Part shown: piece after piece, positions 26,193 through 35,975 of the stretch
Layout of the letters: each line of letters opens with the position of its first letter
Position numbering within the stretch: the stretch's first letter is position 1
Origin: Pseudomonadota bacterium
GTDB taxonomy: Bacteria; Pseudomonadota; Gammaproteobacteria; Burkholderiales; Gallionellaceae
DNA: 64,000 bases
Assembly (NCBI GenBank): GCA_021782365.1
Contig: JAJXVB010000005.1
Span: 90,082-154,081 of the forward strand
Reading direction: 5' to 3'
The notes under the pieces: model-generated
Databases searched by the model: none
What the model was told of the DNA's origin: nothing
The model's input: only the letters and a program-made list of their open reading frames with translations
Position numbers and translations under genes: made by a program

Positions 26193-27752
26193 TTAGCCGT
26201 TCAGGATTTCGCTCAGAAGCAGCTTCCTGTCTATCTTTCCGTTCGGGTTGCGCGGAAGGCTTCCGGGATGCCGCCTTATCTCGGATGGCACCATGTATGC
26301 CGGAAGGCGCTGCCTGCATTCGGCCATCAGAGCCTCGACATCAAGGCCATGATCCGGACGCTCGGCGACGATCACGACGATCGCCTGCCCCAGCACGGGA
26401 TGTGGCACGCCGACCGCAGCCACTTCACCCGCCATCTCCGTTGCATAGATCACCTCCTCGACTTCGGTAGGACTCACCCTGTAGCCTGAAGTCTTGATCA
26501 TCTCGTCCCTGCGGCTGATGAAATACAGGAATCCCTCCTCGTCCATCCTCACCGTGTCGCCAGACCAGACAGCCATCTCGGTCATGGTGAGCCCGCCTTC
26601 CTGATTGGGGGCAGGCTTGAAACGCTCCGCAGTCTTCTCGCGATCGTTCCAGTATCCAAGGGAAACCAGCGCCCCGCGATGGACGAGCTCACCGGGTTCT
26701 CCGGGCGCGCAGGGGGAGCCGTCTTCCCTCACCACCATGATCTCAGCATTGGGGATGGCCTTGCCTATCGAATCAGGGCGGCGGTCGACCTCTTCGGGAG
26801 GAAGATAGGTCGAGCGGAACGCCTCGGTCAGCCCGTACATCAGATAGGGCTTTGCGTTCGGGAATCTCGAACGCAATTCGGCAAGCGTGGTCAGCGGCAT
26901 CGCGCCGCCGGAATTGGTGAAATAGCGGATGCTGGATGCGGCAGGCCATTCGAGTTGGGAGAGCTGTATCCAGAGAGGAGGCACTGCCGCAAGACCCGTG
27001 ATCCCCTCCTTTTCAGCGACCCTTGCGATATCTTTCGGCAGAAGATAATTCATCAGCACCGCTGTCGCGCCGACATGAAACGCGGTTGTGAGCTGGCTGA
27101 ATCCGTAATCGAAGCTCAAAGGCAGGACCGAGAGGATGCGGTCATCCATCGTGTTGTTCAGATACTGCGCCACGCTCTTCGCCCCCGTCACCATGTTGAG
27201 ATGCGAGAGCACGACCCCCTTGGGCTTTCCCGTGCTGCCTGACGTGTAGAGTATCGCCGCCATGTCGGCATTGATCACGCGGTGCTTTTTGCCGCCCTTC
27301 CCGATGTCACTTCCCCATCGATGCAAATTGATCCCGGATAAATCCGGAAGGTCGCCATCGCCCACGACGATCACGGTATGAAGATCGCGGCAATCCTTGA
27401 GCGACTCGGAAAGCAGCCTCAGCCTGTCGGATGAAGTGACGAGGATGCGCACGCTACAATCTTTAAGTATATAAGCCACCTGCTCGGATTTCAGAATGGG
27501 ATTCACCGGCACGAAGACGCCGCCAGCGGCCGAAGTCCCGAACATGGCCGTCACGGTTTCGATGCGCTTTTCGAGATAGACCGCGACCCGCTCGGACTTC
27601 GCAAGACCGAGACCGATCAATGCATCCGCAACGATAGACACCTCCGCCGCAAGCGCACTGTAATCCAGACGCGACTTCTGATAGACGAGCGCCTCCCTGA
27701 AAGGGTGTCTCTCTGCGGACTCGAATATCAGTTCATGCAATAGCTCAGCCAT
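26193..27752 (-). CDS. Acyl-CoA ligase (AMP-forming), exosortase A system-associated
   Basis: A 519-residue member of the ANL adenylating superfamily. The P-loop-like motif is AAILYTSGSTGKPKGV, followed by YGLTEAFRSTYL and SGDTVRMDEEGFLYFISRRDEMIKTSGYRVSP, with the final catalytic lysine in PNGKIDRKLL. It closely resembles the XrtA-associated ligase family (TIGR03098). It would activate an acyl group as a CoA or carrier thioester for decorating the polysaccharide. The acyl carrier protein, decarboxylase and hydrolases that usually accompany this ligase are absent. It is the last gene of the prs operon, 60 bases after the GNAT gene. Confidence 0.9.
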   Translation of the reverse strand: MAELLHELIFESAERHPFREALVYQKSRLDYSALAAEVSIVADALIGLGLAKSERVAVYLEKRIETVTAMFGTSAAGGVFVPVNPILKSEQVAYILKDCSVRILVTSSDRLRLLSESLKDCRDLHTVIVVGDGDLPDLSGINLHRWGSDIGKGGKKHRVINADMAAILYTSGSTGKPKGVVLSHLNMVTGAKSVAQYLNNTMDDRILSVLPLSFDYGFSQLTTAFHVGATAVLMNYLLPKDIARVAEKEGITGLAAVPPLWIQLSQLEWPAASSIRYFTNSGGAMPLTTLAELRSRFPNAKPYLMYGLTEAFRSTYLPPEEVDRRPDSIGKAIPNAEIMVVREDGSPCAPGEPGELVHRGALVSLGYWNDREKTAERFKPAPNQEGGLTMTEMAVWSGDTVRMDEEGFLYFISRRDEMIKTSGYRVSPTEVEEVIYATEMAGEVAAVGVPHPVLGQAIVVIVAERPDHGLDVEALMAECRQRLPAYMVPSEIRRHPGSLPRNPNGKIDRKLLLSEILNG

Positions 27753-27812
27753 GCGGCGCTCTCCTCAGCATTCGAATAAAGCCGGATTTTCTATGGGCAA
27801 CCCGTTAAGGCA

Positions 27813-28868
27813 TCAATCCTGTGCTTCTGTATTCCGTGATGGCAGGCTTCGCAAACCTGCACGCATCAACTCCAGAAGCCTGTGCAGGCCCGCCCACCGG
27901 CAATAGTTAACGTGATACATCATTTTGCTGCTGCTGATCCATTTTGTCTGATAATCCCTGAGCTTTCCATAGAGCTCTATCCTCTGCACGCGTTTCTCAC
28001 CGTAAAGAAACTCGATTATGGCTCTCTTTAGCAGGATGCCCGGCCCAAATGCCCGATAATTCTCATCGAAAGTCGTCTTCAGGAACACCTCGACGCCCCC
28101 CACTTCTATGCTCAACTGCATTGCGACAACCGCACCCCCGAACCAGTAACGGTATATGAAGCCTTTGCCTTTCCTGCAGAAGTCCTCCAATACGGAAGAA
28201 TAGAAACGGCCCTGGCTATTGCTGCCATGAACGGCGGTGCCTTCCTTGCCCTTCCACCCCATGCTCTCAAGGCGGCCGAATTGCTCGACAGCATCTGAAA
28301 CAGAGGCGGGATTTGACATCGCTTCGAGCCTGGGCTCAATGCCCTGCTCTGCCAACTGCCTAAGACGGCGGTTTACAGACTTTCTCAACTGGGCATCGCG
28401 CGAACCCCAATAACCCTGATACGAATCTTCCAGAGAGATAATGCCTGTTTCGACGTAATCCATCGTTCTGATGCGGCCTCGATCCGAAGGACGAGGCCAC
28501 AATTCGGGATCGCGCTGAGTCAAGGCAAACAGCATAGGGTAACCGGGAAGCGAATCCAGCAAGGTCTGCAGCAGCTCCTCCAGATTGACTTCAGGACTAT
28601 TCAGCCACAGACCGATCGGGGCCTGTGCAGGCTGGAATGTTTCCCATACGGCAAAACTCCTCCTGACCAGCACGGCCATCGCAACGGTTTGCGAATCCTT
28701 TCTGCAGACAGCCAGTCTCTCGCTCCCAGCCGCAAATTCCTGCAGCAACGGAGCAACGAACTCAGGGCTGAGAACGGGGCTCGATGCATCCAACAGATTG
28801 ACGGATTGCCAGGCATCCTTAAGCGCCGGAAATTCCGCAACAGGATAGAAATCCCATTTGAGGCTCAC
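27813..28868 (-). CDS. GNAT-fold acyltransferase (Acetyltransf_6/FemAB-like), first copy
   Basis: A 351-residue soluble protein. Residues about 150-320 have the GNAT/FemAB look: RRLRQLAEQGIEPRLEAMS, then RFYSSVLEDFCRKGKGFIYRYWFGGAVVAMQLSIEVGG and EYLYGEKR-like end strands. Proteins of this type transfer acyl or aminoacyl groups onto sugars or peptides. Its start overlaps the stop of the aminotransferase gene (ATGA), so the three genes 27813-31104 are tightly coupled. Substrate unknown. Confidence 0.75.
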   Translation of the reverse strand: MSLKWDFYPVAEFPALKDAWQSVNLLDASSPVLSPEFVAPLLQEFAAGSERLAVCRKDSQTVAMAVLVRRSFAVWETFQPAQAPIGLWLNSPEVNLEELLQTLLDSLPGYPMLFALTQRDPELWPRPSDRGRIRTMDYVETGIISLEDSYQGYWGSRDAQLRKSVNRRLRQLAEQGIEPRLEAMSNPASVSDAVEQFGRLESMGWKGKEGTAVHGSNSQGRFYSSVLEDFCRKGKGFIYRYWFGGAVVAMQLSIEVGGVEVFLKTTFDENYRAFGPGILLKRAIIEFLYGEKRVQRIELYGKLRDYQTKWISSSKMMYHVNYCRWAGLHRLLELMRAGLRSLPSRNTEAQD

Positions 28869-30028
28869 TTAAGCGCCTCTTCAATCTTGTTCATCATCCA
28901 TTCCAGTTCTTCAGGTTTCAAATCCTGGTGACAGGGAAACTGGAACACGCGCCTCGAATAATCCTCGCTCACCCTGCAAAGTCCTTTTTCCATGTCTTCA
29001 GACAGATACTCGCCGAAACGGATCACTGGCACCCCTTCTTCCTTCAGCCTTGGGAATACCTTTTCGGGGTTCTCCATCACGAGGGGAAAAACATAGGGAA
29101 CCACGCCTTCGGGAAGAGTCCCAAAAAGCGGACGACAGCCCGGAAGATTTCCAAGGCGTGACAAGAGCTTCAGATAGTTTTCTCTTCTGTTTCTGCTCAT
29201 CCTCGATTTCGAGGAAGCCGACATGATCATGCGGGAAGATCTGGACATCCCAAGATCAACCCTGTTCCCGTCGAACCCCGTGGAGCCTCCCCGATTCTCA
29301 TTTTTGATTGGAAGATTTTGAGCAGTCTTGGGTTTCAGCATGCTCCACAACCCATCCTTCAAGCGAAACGCGAGGCGGAAAACCGGATTGAACCATCCCA
29401 GGCGGCGATATTTCACCGCATATTCCAGCGTATTCAAGAAGGACTTGATCCCGGAGAAAAACCCCATGGGTTTCGTCGCAGAACCTCCGAGCCTTCCTCT
29501 CGGAGAGACGACGCAGGCTCCCTCGTCCACTGGGAAGAATTTCCAGGCGCTGCCTATCGCATAATCCCCGCAGGATCCAAGCGGATGCCCGGCTGTGCCG
29601 CCAAAAAAGGCATGCGCGCAATCCTCCATCAGGATAAGACCATGCCTGTCGCAGAATTCCCTTGCCTTCAGCATATCCTGCGGAAACCCGAAATAATGCG
29701 GAGCGATCAATACGCGACAATTCCCAGTCAGCCTGCGTTCGGCATCTTCGAGATCGAGCCCCGTATTCCCCATAATGCGGAAAAAAACGGGTTGGGCCCC
29801 CGCCCAGAGGACAGGTTCCACCATCGCAAGGCAATGGTATGCGGGGATCAGCACTTCATCCCCACTGGAGATGCCGGCATGCTTCAGGGCAAAAGCGATC
29901 GCGAGGCTTCCCCTGTTGAGGTAACGGACTTCTCCCGCATCGAGGATGGATGGAACAGGCTCTCCTTCGCGCCCAAAAGAAAGACATGAAAGAACCGGGT
30001 TCTTCGGAATCTTCTCAGACAAACTCAT
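28865..30028 (-). CDS. DegT/DnrJ/EryC1-like PLP aminotransferase
   Basis: A 387-residue protein of PLP fold type I. LILMEDCAHAF supplies the aspartate (D136) that pairs with the PLP pyridine nitrogen, and GSAWKFFPVDEGACVV supplies the Schiff-base lysine (K163). DegT enzymes aminate keto-sugars for polysaccharide or antibiotic synthesis. The active-site lysine context departs from the usual SxxxxKxxxxGEGG, so the substrate may be unusual. It lies between two GNAT-fold genes with four-base overlaps on each side, which suggests that an amino sugar is made here and then N-acylated. Confidence 0.82.
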   Translation of the reverse strand: MSLSEKIPKNPVLSCLSFGREGEPVPSILDAGEVRYLNRGSLAIAFALKHAGISSGDEVLIPAYHCLAMVEPVLWAGAQPVFFRIMGNTGLDLEDAERRLTGNCRVLIAPHYFGFPQDMLKAREFCDRHGLILMEDCAHAFFGGTAGHPLGSCGDYAIGSAWKFFPVDEGACVVSPRGRLGGSATKPMGFFSGIKSFLNTLEYAVKYRRLGWFNPVFRLAFRLKDGLWSMLKPKTAQNLPIKNENRGGSTGFDGNRVDLGMSRSSRMIMSASSKSRMSRNRRENYLKLLSRLGNLPGCRPLFGTLPEGVVPYVFPLVMENPEKVFPRLKEEGVPVIRFGEYLSEDMEKGLCRVSEDYSRRVFQFPCHQDLKPEELEWMMNKIEEALK

Positions 30029-31104
30029 CCGAGCTTCCTTCTTTCAGGATTGCGATTCCAGACGATATTCTTCGCATATCCCGACATGCGGTTCAGCAAC
30101 CCGGAGCATATCCCGCGCGGCGTGCGCATGTTGCTGCCACAAAGCCCCCATCGCTCGCGGCGATGCGACATCCAGTCCTTCTTGTAATCCTCGTCGCCAG
30201 TCAGATAGTCGACCTCCCTCACACGATCGACATCGATGACATGTTCCATCAGTGTCGCGGTGAGTATCGTGCCCGCGGAAATCTTCGAAAACTTCTCGTC
30301 GTAGGCAAGTTTGTAGATGGAGGCTATCCCGTCCTTCACGATCCAGAGCTGAGCCGCAACAGGCTCTTCTTCAAGATAGGCGATCCCGAGCCTCAACCAC
30401 CCATGATCTGCGCATAGCCTGATAAGCCCCGGCATGAAATCAGGATATGGCTCATCAACCTTCCAGCTCGAGCGATAGACCTTCTGGTATGCGGCGATCG
30501 CCCGATCCAGCCCCTGCTTGCCCGTGACTATCTCCACCCTGGGTTTCATGGTTGAAAACTGCTTTTGCTTGCGCTTCAGAGTATGCCTGAGCCTGGATGG
30601 AAGCGAACTAGAATAGTCCAGAAATGACCGCCCGCCGACCTCGAGATACCAGTTTCCAAAACAGTAATACTGTTGCACGGACATCCCTGCATTCCCCATC
30701 GCGAAGGAAAGCTCGTTAAAGATTGGCGAATCCTGGGCCATAGGATGAAAGTCCACGATGTCCCAGCGCTCGTTCGCTATCTCATTCACGATTGCCTGAA
30801 GGCTATCCATTGATGCAGTCAGAGGCATGAAATAAGAGGAATAGTAGTTTGCGAGGGCCTCGAGTTTCCTTCCCCTGAAAGGGCCGCCTCCTTCAGAGCC
30901 GTGTTTCATCGGCAGAACCCCGAGCACATTCCCGCCTTCATCCGCCACATAGATGCGAAGCCGGCACTCTTGCGGCAATATCAGGCTTGCGAGATTGCGG
31001 TACCAGTCAAGCGTCAGAAAAAAACTGGACTTTCCCGCTTCCTCGAAGAGAGGCTTGCAGCCTTGCGGCAATTCATCAAGACTCTCGTAAGCGGTGACGC
31101 GCAT
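30025..31104 (-). CDS. GNAT-fold acyltransferase (CelD/Acetyltransf_6-like), second copy
   Basis: A 359-residue relative of the gene at 27813: N-terminal domain with FFLTLDWYRNLASL, central RLRHTLKRKQKQF, then YQKVYRSSWK and a GNAT core with RLGIAYLEEEPVAAQLWIV. The start is the ATG at 31104, overlapping the PrsR stop as TGATG; a GTG one codon earlier is also possible. It is clearly in the same transcript as prsK-prsR. The acyl donor and acceptor are unknown. Confidence 0.75.
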   Translation of the reverse strand: MRVTAYESLDELPQGCKPLFEEAGKSSFFLTLDWYRNLASLILPQECRLRIYVADEGGNVLGVLPMKHGSEGGGPFRGRKLEALANYYSSYFMPLTASMDSLQAIVNEIANERWDIVDFHPMAQDSPIFNELSFAMGNAGMSVQQYYCFGNWYLEVGGRSFLDYSSSLPSRLRHTLKRKQKQFSTMKPRVEIVTGKQGLDRAIAAYQKVYRSSWKVDEPYPDFMPGLIRLCADHGWLRLGIAYLEEEPVAAQLWIVKDGIASIYKLAYDEKFSKISAGTILTATLMEHVIDVDRVREVDYLTGDEDYKKDWMSHRRERWGLCGSNMRTPRGICSGLLNRMSGYAKNIVWNRNPERRKLG

Positions 31105-32456
31105 CACTTCATGTCCAGGCGAGTCATCAGGTCATAGAGGGTAGGGCGGGAAATTCCAAGGAGGTCTGCCGCCATCGCGACATTGCCGTTGGCTCTCGCC
31201 ATGGCCCTGAGAACCGCCTTGCGCTCCGCATCCTCCCTGACCTTGCGAAGATTGATGGGCTCGGCCTCCTCCTGGTCCGCTTTGAGCGCAAGGTCATCGA
31301 GCGTGATCTGATAGCCTTCCGCCATAATCACCGCTCGCTTGATGACGTTCTGCATCTCGCGGACATTGCCTGGCCAGGGGTGATTCTCTATCGCCTCTAT
31401 CGCATCGGGCTTGAATCCGCGTATGGACCTTCCCTGCTGTGTGTTGAATTTCTCGAGAAATGCATGAGCGAGCAGGGCCGCATCCCCGTCCCGCTGCCTC
31501 AGGGGGGGAATGCTTAGCGTGATCTCGCTCAAACGGTAATACAGATCCTCGCGAAATCTCCCCTGCCTGATCAATTCGGCAAGATTCTGGTGAGTCGCGC
31601 AGACCACGCGCGTGTCGACGGGGATCTCCCCCCTTCCTCCAAGGCGCTCCACCACCCTCTCCTGCAGGAACCTCAGCAGCTTTGCCTGAAGGGAAAACGG
31701 CAGATCCCCGATTTCGTCCAAGAATAGCGTCCCTCCGTTCGCGTATTCTATGCGGCCTATGGTCTGCTTCGATGCACCCGTGAAGGCGCCCTTTTCGTAG
31801 CCGAACAGCTCGCTCTCCAGAAGATTTTCGGGGATGGCCGCGCAGTTGATCGCGACGAATCGGTTTTCAGCCCTGTTGCTGAGCTGGTGCAGCGCCTTTG
31901 CGAACAGTTCCTTTCCAGTCCCGCTCTCCCCCGTGACCAGCACGGTCGCATCCGACGGCGCGACGCGCTCGACGGTGCGGCACATCTTCTGCATCTGCGG
32001 ATCGCTGGTGATGATGCCCTGGGTGGCGACATCGTCCTGTTTGGTGCGCAGCCTCAGATTTTCCTGTTCAAGCTTGTGCAGGCGCAGGGCGCGCCCGACG
32101 ATCAGGGAGAGCATCTCGGACTCGAATGGCTTCTGATAGAAGTCATAGGCGCCTATGCCTATCGCCTTCACCGCATTGCCCATGTCCTGGTTTCCGGTCA
32201 CGACGATCACCTTGGTGCCGGGTGCGAGCATCATGATCTGCTCGAGAGTCGCGAGCCCCTCGCTCGCTCCGTTCTCATCCGGCGGCAGGCCTAGATCGAG
32301 GATCACCACAGCAGGCTCGAATCGCCTTATCTGTGCGAGCGCGCTCTCCCTGTCGCCTGCAATCTGGACATCGTATGCATCGAGGCTCCAGCGCACCTGC
32401 TTCTGAAGTCCCGGATCATCCTCCACCAGCAGCAGGGTTTCTTTTGTTGAATTCAC
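31104..32456 (-). CDS. prsR: PEP-CTERM-box response regulator PrsR (sigma-54 activator)
   Basis: A 450-residue regulator in three parts. The receiver domain has the phospho-acceptor aspartate at 54 (VVILDLGLPP). The AAA+ domain has Walker A GESGTGKE at 176-183 and the sigma-54-contacting GAFTGA at 223-228. A C-terminal Fis-type helix-turn-helix ends in NVAMAADLLGISRPTLYDLM. It should activate RpoN-dependent promoters, most likely those at 25325 and 35976. The start was set at the GTG 32456 because GGAGAG lies just upstream and the protein then begins like its relatives; the ATG at 32477 is the alternative. It follows PrsK. Confidence 0.95.
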   Translation of the reverse strand: MNSTKETLLLVEDDPGLQKQVRWSLDAYDVQIAGDRESALAQIRRFEPAVVILDLGLPPDENGASEGLATLEQIMMLAPGTKVIVVTGNQDMGNAVKAIGIGAYDFYQKPFESEMLSLIVGRALRLHKLEQENLRLRTKQDDVATQGIITSDPQMQKMCRTVERVAPSDATVLVTGESGTGKELFAKALHQLSNRAENRFVAINCAAIPENLLESELFGYEKGAFTGASKQTIGRIEYANGGTLFLDEIGDLPFSLQAKLLRFLQERVVERLGGRGEIPVDTRVVCATHQNLAELIRQGRFREDLYYRLSEITLSIPPLRQRDGDAALLAHAFLEKFNTQQGRSIRGFKPDAIEAIENHPWPGNVREMQNVIKRAVIMAEGYQITLDDLALKADQEEAEPINLRKVREDAERKAVLRAMARANGNVAMAADLLGISRPTLYDLMTRLDMK

Positions 32457-32480
32457 GATCTCTCCGCTCGGTCTCATGGG

Positions 32481-34496
32481 TCATGCTCGAGGAATGAAAA
32501 TCCTGAACAGTGTACCCTGTTCAGGGACACTTTTCACTTCCATGGATCCTCCGAGCTCGCGGATGTATTCCTGGCATTCGTAGGCGCCTATCCCCATGCC
32601 TGAATTCTTGGTCGAGTCGAAAGGCTTGAAAAGCCGCTCCCTTATGAATTCCTCATCCATCCCCTTGCCGTTGTCCTCGACCTCGATCAATGCATGGCCA
32701 TCATCGCCATGGAGCCTGACTTCCACCCTTCCATCATAGCGCGTCGCCTCGCAGGCATTCTGCACGATGTGTCCTATGACTCTGGTCAGTTTATCCAAAT
32801 CCGCCCTGACGCGGATGTTTCCGTCTTGGGAAATCAGAAAAGGACGAGGCTTCAGGGCTGATTTTTGATCGAGCACGGATTCGAGCATGCCTTGGAGAGC
32901 TACCTCTGTCACGGAGGATGTCTTTGCGCTTCTCAGCTGGGAAAGCAGGCGGTTCATCCTGTCCACGGAATTCTGCACGGTGTTCAGCATGTCCTCCTGG
33001 AATTCCGGATTGTCCCTGTGCTTCTCCGCATTGGAAAGCATCAGCGACAATTGCGCAACCAGATTCTTCAAGTCATGCACGACAAATGCTGACATCCTGT
33101 TGAAGGAATCAAACTGCCTTGCAACCAGAAGGGCGTCAGTCGCGAGCTTCTGCGCGAGATGATTCGCGAGCTGGTGCCCAGCCGTCTTCAGAAGATCGCT
33201 CACCTCCCAGTTGAAATGGATTTCGCTGCGCGGCTGATTCAACACGATGAAGCCCAGCATGCGTTCCGGCACCATCAAGGGCACCACGATCCACGCATCC
33301 TTCATTCCCATGAGCCATGCGGATATCTCGAGATCCTCGTGGCGTTCGCGATCAGGCCGGTATTCATCGAGATTGACCACCCACTGGGATTCCGCCATGA
33401 ATTGCACGACGGGATCATCGGAAGGCACGGAACTTTGCGGCATAGGCATGTTCCATCGCGCAACGCAGGCATAGGCTCCTCCCTGTTCCTGCGCGAGCCA
33501 GAGCGCCCCTGCGGGGCTTTCGACGAGAGCCGCGATCGCCCTTATCGCCGCCTCGTATATCTGTCCGCTCTTCTCCGAAGTCAGGAGAGTGCGGGTGAAC
33601 CTCAGCCATTCCTCGCGGTAATCATATCTCGATGTGAAGAAATGCTTGCTCAAAAGCACCCTCAGTCTTGCGCGCATGCTTCCTGAAAACAGTATCGCAA
33701 GGAGCAGGATGCTCGCGCCGAAGAAGAATGCGATCTGCAGGACCGAGCCCCAGGTTCCTCCGAAAATTCGGATGTAGTAGCCCGCTGCCGCCATCAGCAG
33801 AAGGTAGACTCCCGCGCCCAGGAGGGCCGCGGAATGAAACACGACATGGCGGGACATGTGCACGCGCAGCGACCATTGCGGATTTCTCGCGGCAGAGACC
33901 ATGATGAGCGGCGCGACGATCGCGTTCACCACCCCCCTGGCCATCCAGATGTCGGGGTCGATGCGGTGGAAGAGCATCGCATCGGAATAGAGGAAGAAGT
34001 CATATGAGAACATCGCGCCGATTGCAAGGCAGACGAACTTGATGCCCCATCTCGAATCGGGATGGGTGTTCCTATAAAGCTGTTCGACAAGCGCCATGCC
34101 CATGATCGCCAGGATCACATGCCCGATGATCACGAAAAGCCCGAGGCCCGAGGGCTCGATTTGTACATAAAACGTGAGCGCAAGGAGAAGAAGGGAAAAG
34201 GAAACCAGCACTGACCTGAAGGCTAGCAGCCTGGATGCGGCAACAGCCTTTGCGCCCGCGAGCACTTCCCATATGAAAAGCAGCCAGAACGCGCTTCTCG
34301 CGACCTCCATCGCCGCGCGCGCAAGGGGCAAACCACCATAGGCATTGAGCCCCCCCCATGCGGCCGTGACGAGACACGCAAGCGTCAGCAGCGCCCCGCG
34401 GTACTGCCCGCGCCAGCTAATGAGCAGGGAAATCCCGAGAAAACCGAATGAAAGAGCGGCTGCGAGATAGCTTGCTGCGGTCAGGGAGATGTCCAT
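32481..34496 (-). CDS. prsK: PEP-CTERM system histidine kinase PrsK
   Basis: A 671-residue membrane kinase. About eight to nine hydrophobic helices fill residues 1-290, followed by a GAF-like domain (about 320-450). The dimerisation domain has H474 in FVVHDLKNLVAQ, and the HATPase domain shows NACEAT, DNGKGMD and GMGIGAYECQEY. It would phosphorylate PrsR. The N-terminal membrane block is likely the sensor; the signal is unknown. A run of eight C at 34350-34357 (eight G in the coding strand) lies early in the gene. Confidence 0.95.
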   Translation of the reverse strand: MDISLTAASYLAAALSFGFLGISLLISWRGQYRGALLTLACLVTAAWGGLNAYGGLPLARAAMEVARSAFWLLFIWEVLAGAKAVAASRLLAFRSVLVSFSLLLLALTFYVQIEPSGLGLFVIIGHVILAIMGMALVEQLYRNTHPDSRWGIKFVCLAIGAMFSYDFFLYSDAMLFHRIDPDIWMARGVVNAIVAPLIMVSAARNPQWSLRVHMSRHVVFHSAALLGAGVYLLLMAAAGYYIRIFGGTWGSVLQIAFFFGASILLLAILFSGSMRARLRVLLSKHFFTSRYDYREEWLRFTRTLLTSEKSGQIYEAAIRAIAALVESPAGALWLAQEQGGAYACVARWNMPMPQSSVPSDDPVVQFMAESQWVVNLDEYRPDRERHEDLEISAWLMGMKDAWIVVPLMVPERMLGFIVLNQPRSEIHFNWEVSDLLKTAGHQLANHLAQKLATDALLVARQFDSFNRMSAFVVHDLKNLVAQLSLMLSNAEKHRDNPEFQEDMLNTVQNSVDRMNRLLSQLRSAKTSSVTEVALQGMLESVLDQKSALKPRPFLISQDGNIRVRADLDKLTRVIGHIVQNACEATRYDGRVEVRLHGDDGHALIEVEDNGKGMDEEFIRERLFKPFDSTKNSGMGIGAYECQEYIRELGGSMEVKSVPEQGTLFRIFIPRA

Positions 34497-34503
34497 CTCT
34501 AGA

Positions 34504-35898
34504 TTATCTCGCGCCCTTGCCGAAAAGCACGACCCGGACCGTGGCGAACAGTATCAAGAGATCGAGGAAGAGGCCGTGATTCTTCACGTAATAGAGGTCG
34601 TACTGAAGCTTCTCCATCGAGTCCTCGACCGATGCCCCATAGGCATATCGCACCTGCGCCCACCCCGTGATCCCGGGTTTCACGCTATGCCTGTATTTGT
34701 AATACGGTATTTCCTTTGCGAGTTTTTCGACGAAGAATGGGCGCTCCGGCCTTGGGCCCACGAAGCTCATGTCCCCCTTGAAAACGTTGAATATCTGGGG
34801 AAGCTCGTCAATTCTCAGCTTGCGCAGCACTCGGCCCACTCGCGTTATCCTGTCGTCGTTGGTTGCAGCCCATTGGGGCTTTCCGCCTTTTTCCGCATCC
34901 TTTCTCATGCTGCGAAACTTGTAGATGGTGAAAGGGCAGTCGTCCTGCCCAGTCCTCTCCTGGCGGTAGAGGACTGGGGCGCCGCTCTCGAGATAGACTA
35001 ACAGCGCGGCGATGAACATCACGGGAAGAGACACGATGAGGAGCAGACCGCTCGCAAGGAGATCGAAGATGCGCTTGCTGATGTCTCTCGCTATCCCGTT
35101 CTCGAACCCGTCCGCATGGATGATCCATCCCGCATTGAGCGATTCGACCGGAAGCTGACCCGTCTCGCGCTCGAAGAAGGCCGATAGCTCCGTGATCTTG
35201 ATTCCCATCATCCTGCATTCAAGGAGCTCGTCCAGAGGCAACCCGCCCCTGCGGTCCCTGATCGCGATGACGATCTCCCTCACGTTGTGCAGTCTTGCGA
35301 TATCGAGAAGGCTGCCCTTGTCGTTCAGCATGGTCGACCGGTCGACAAAGTGGTGCGTCCCGTTCATGGGAAGATAGCCCACGACCTTGAGCCTGTGGGA
35401 GACCGTTCCGGATCTGAACATCGCCCCTATCCTCGCGGCACGGCTGCCTGTTCCAAGCACCAAAACGCGGCGCTTCAAGCCTTCCAGATTCGCCCACCTG
35501 AAGACGATCAGGCGAAGAATCGTTACGAGAAAAGCGGATGACAGATATGCGATCGCGAATACGCCGCGCCCCATGAATGTGTCGGGGAAGACATAGAAGA
35601 TCAGCGTCATCACGACGAAGCCCAGCGTCAGCGCCGCGCCAAGCCGGGGCAGCAGGTACTGGATCCCGCCGCTCCACTGCCAGTAGTCATATAGGCGGAA
35701 GAGCATGAGGCTGATGCTCATCGCGGAAGCGAAGAGCAAAGATTTCGGAAGAAAATGCCAGAGAAAGGAAAGCCCAATCGTATCGCCAGATCTCAGAATC
35801 GCGGCCAGATAGACAGAGCCCGAGAAGACCATGATCTCAAGCATCAGGAGCAGGAGTACGCTGCCGGGTATGTACTGCCGAAAAAACCGTATGATCAT
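34504..35898 (-). CDS. XrtA-system priming glycosyltransferase (TIGR03013 type)
   Basis: A 464-residue protein. Four or five membrane helices, then a Rossmann-like cytoplasmic domain, then the bacterial sugar-transferase domain beginning KRIFDLLASGLLL. It has YKFRSMRKDAEKGG, LRKLRIDELPQIFNVFKGDMSFVGPRPER and a WAQVRYAYGAS ending. Such enzymes put the first sugar-1-phosphate on undecaprenyl phosphate, starting the repeat unit. First gene of the minus-strand prs operon, directly behind a sigma-54-like element. Confidence 0.92.
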   Translation of the reverse strand: MIIRFFRQYIPGSVLLLLMLEIMVFSGSVYLAAILRSGDTIGLSFLWHFLPKSLLFASAMSISLMLFRLYDYWQWSGGIQYLLPRLGAALTLGFVVMTLIFYVFPDTFMGRGVFAIAYLSSAFLVTILRLIVFRWANLEGLKRRVLVLGTGSRAARIGAMFRSGTVSHRLKVVGYLPMNGTHHFVDRSTMLNDKGSLLDIARLHNVREIVIAIRDRRGGLPLDELLECRMMGIKITELSAFFERETGQLPVESLNAGWIIHADGFENGIARDISKRIFDLLASGLLLIVSLPVMFIAALLVYLESGAPVLYRQERTGQDDCPFTIYKFRSMRKDAEKGGKPQWAATNDDRITRVGRVLRKLRIDELPQIFNVFKGDMSFVGPRPERPFFVEKLAKEIPYYKYRHSVKPGITGWAQVRYAYGASVEDSMEKLQYDLYYVKNHGLFLDLLILFATVRVVLFGKGAR

Positions 35899-35975
35899 TT
35901 AGCGCACCATCCTCGCATCCGCTCAAACTGCTGCATCGAATTTGTTCATTTCAGGCCAAACCACAGAGATTATAA

